Positions 5,182-5,370 of a stretch of DNA of 5,370 nt are shown one piece after another. The notes beneath the pieces were generated by a model. That model saw nothing but the letters and a program-made list of their open reading frames with translations. It was not told the origin of the DNA and ran no database searches. The stretch is from Aliarcobacter sp. (GTDB taxonomy: Bacteria > Campylobacterota > Campylobacteria > Campylobacterales > Arcobacteraceae): assembly GCA_023268955.1 (NCBI GenBank), contig JALRJW010000257.1:1-5370 (forward strand), read 5' to 3'. Positions within the stretch are counted from its first letter, which is position 1. The number at the start of each line of letters is the position of its first letter. Position numbers and translations under genes: made by a program.

Positions 5182-5370
5182 AGCAACTATTAAAACAATA
5201 GCACCAGTTAAAACAATACTTGCTGTAACATATAAAGCTAAATCATAGTTTCCACTTAAAGTTGTTAATTTAACAGCATAAAGTGGCGCTGTAACTTGCC
5301 CTATTCCATATGCTGTTGTTAAAGCACCCATAAGCATAACAGGATGACTGCCTGCTAATTTTCCACCTAA
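5155..5370 (-). CDS. YbfB/YjiJ-family MFS transporter, C-terminal end (partial)
   Basis: The last 71 codons of a membrane transporter whose 5' part lies beyond the right edge. The visible part begins LGGKLAGSHPVMLMGALTTA and continues AYGIGQVTAPLYAVKL. The pattern of a small-residue loop, then LMG.LT..YG.GQ...PL, is characteristic of the YbfB/YjiJ (MFS_4) branch of the major facilitator superfamily. A final hydrophobic segment (DLALYVTASIVLTGAIVLIV) is followed by a basic tail, KKVLKVNY. These would be TM11 and TM12 of a 12-helix inner-membrane carrier. The methionine codon at 5335-5337 is internal, not a start, since the frame runs open to the window edge with conserved sequence. The gene converges on the antiporter gene and shares its terminator. 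The substrate is unknown for most of this family. Confidence 0.82.
   Translation of the reverse strand, partial: LGGKLAGSHPVMLMGALTTAYGIGQVTAPLYAVKLTTLSGNYDLALYVTASIVLTGAIVLIVAKKVLKVNY

Noticed and set aside
1..5370. Search for CRISPR arrays, tRNA/rRNA genes, insertion sequences, toxin-antitoxin or defence modules
   Set aside because: No regularly spaced repeats, no tRNA-like cloverleaf, no transposase or integrase sequence and no recognisable defence or toxin genes are visible on either strand.

Overview
The main body of the window (from about base 153 to the end) is very AT-rich, with A/T-ending codons and lysine/asparagine/isoleucine-rich proteins. The histidine-kinase H-box HQWRQPLN and a T-rich, -10-only promoter style fit a Campylobacterota bacterium of the Arcobacter type. 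This assignment is inference from composition and protein style, not from a marker gene. The first ~150 bases do not belong with it: they are about 60% GC (hand count over bases 1-120) and encode, on the minus strand, an internal piece of an alphaproteobacterial-type DnaJ. A chimeric contig or read end is the simplest explanation.

Layout. Bases 1-152: dnaJ fragment (minus). Bases 152-364: the 3' part of an unrecognised gene (plus), cut off at the junction and with a hairpin over its stop codon. Bases 365-544: non-coding, nothing firm. Bases 545-2686 (minus): a complete membrane sensor histidine kinase with CHASE, PAS, HisKA and HATPase domains. Bases 2687-2932: a divergent intergenic region with a good promoter toward thiS, a weak one toward the kinase and a 20-bp near-palindrome. 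Bases 2933-3485 (plus): thiS, a sulfur carrier for thiamine thiazole synthesis, closely followed by a UPF0102/YraN-family nuclease-like protein. Bases 3548-5149 (plus): a KefB/CPA2-type monovalent cation:proton antiporter with an RCK-N (TrkA-N) regulatory domain. Bases 5155-5370 (minus): the C-terminal end of a YbfB/YjiJ-family MFS transporter, convergent with the antiporter. The last two genes share a bidirectional intrinsic terminator whose arms lie inside both coding ends.

How the genes relate. thiS and yraN are 13 bp apart and probably co-transcribed. The antiporter follows 62 bp later and has its own possible promoter, so it may or may not share the transcript. No functional pathway links the kinase, thiS, the nuclease and the antiporter; this reads as ordinary chromosomal housekeeping and sensing content. 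I do not see a convincing undescribed system. The points worth a second look are the chimeric left end, the embedded bidirectional terminator, the two palindromes and the possible leaderless start of the antiporter.
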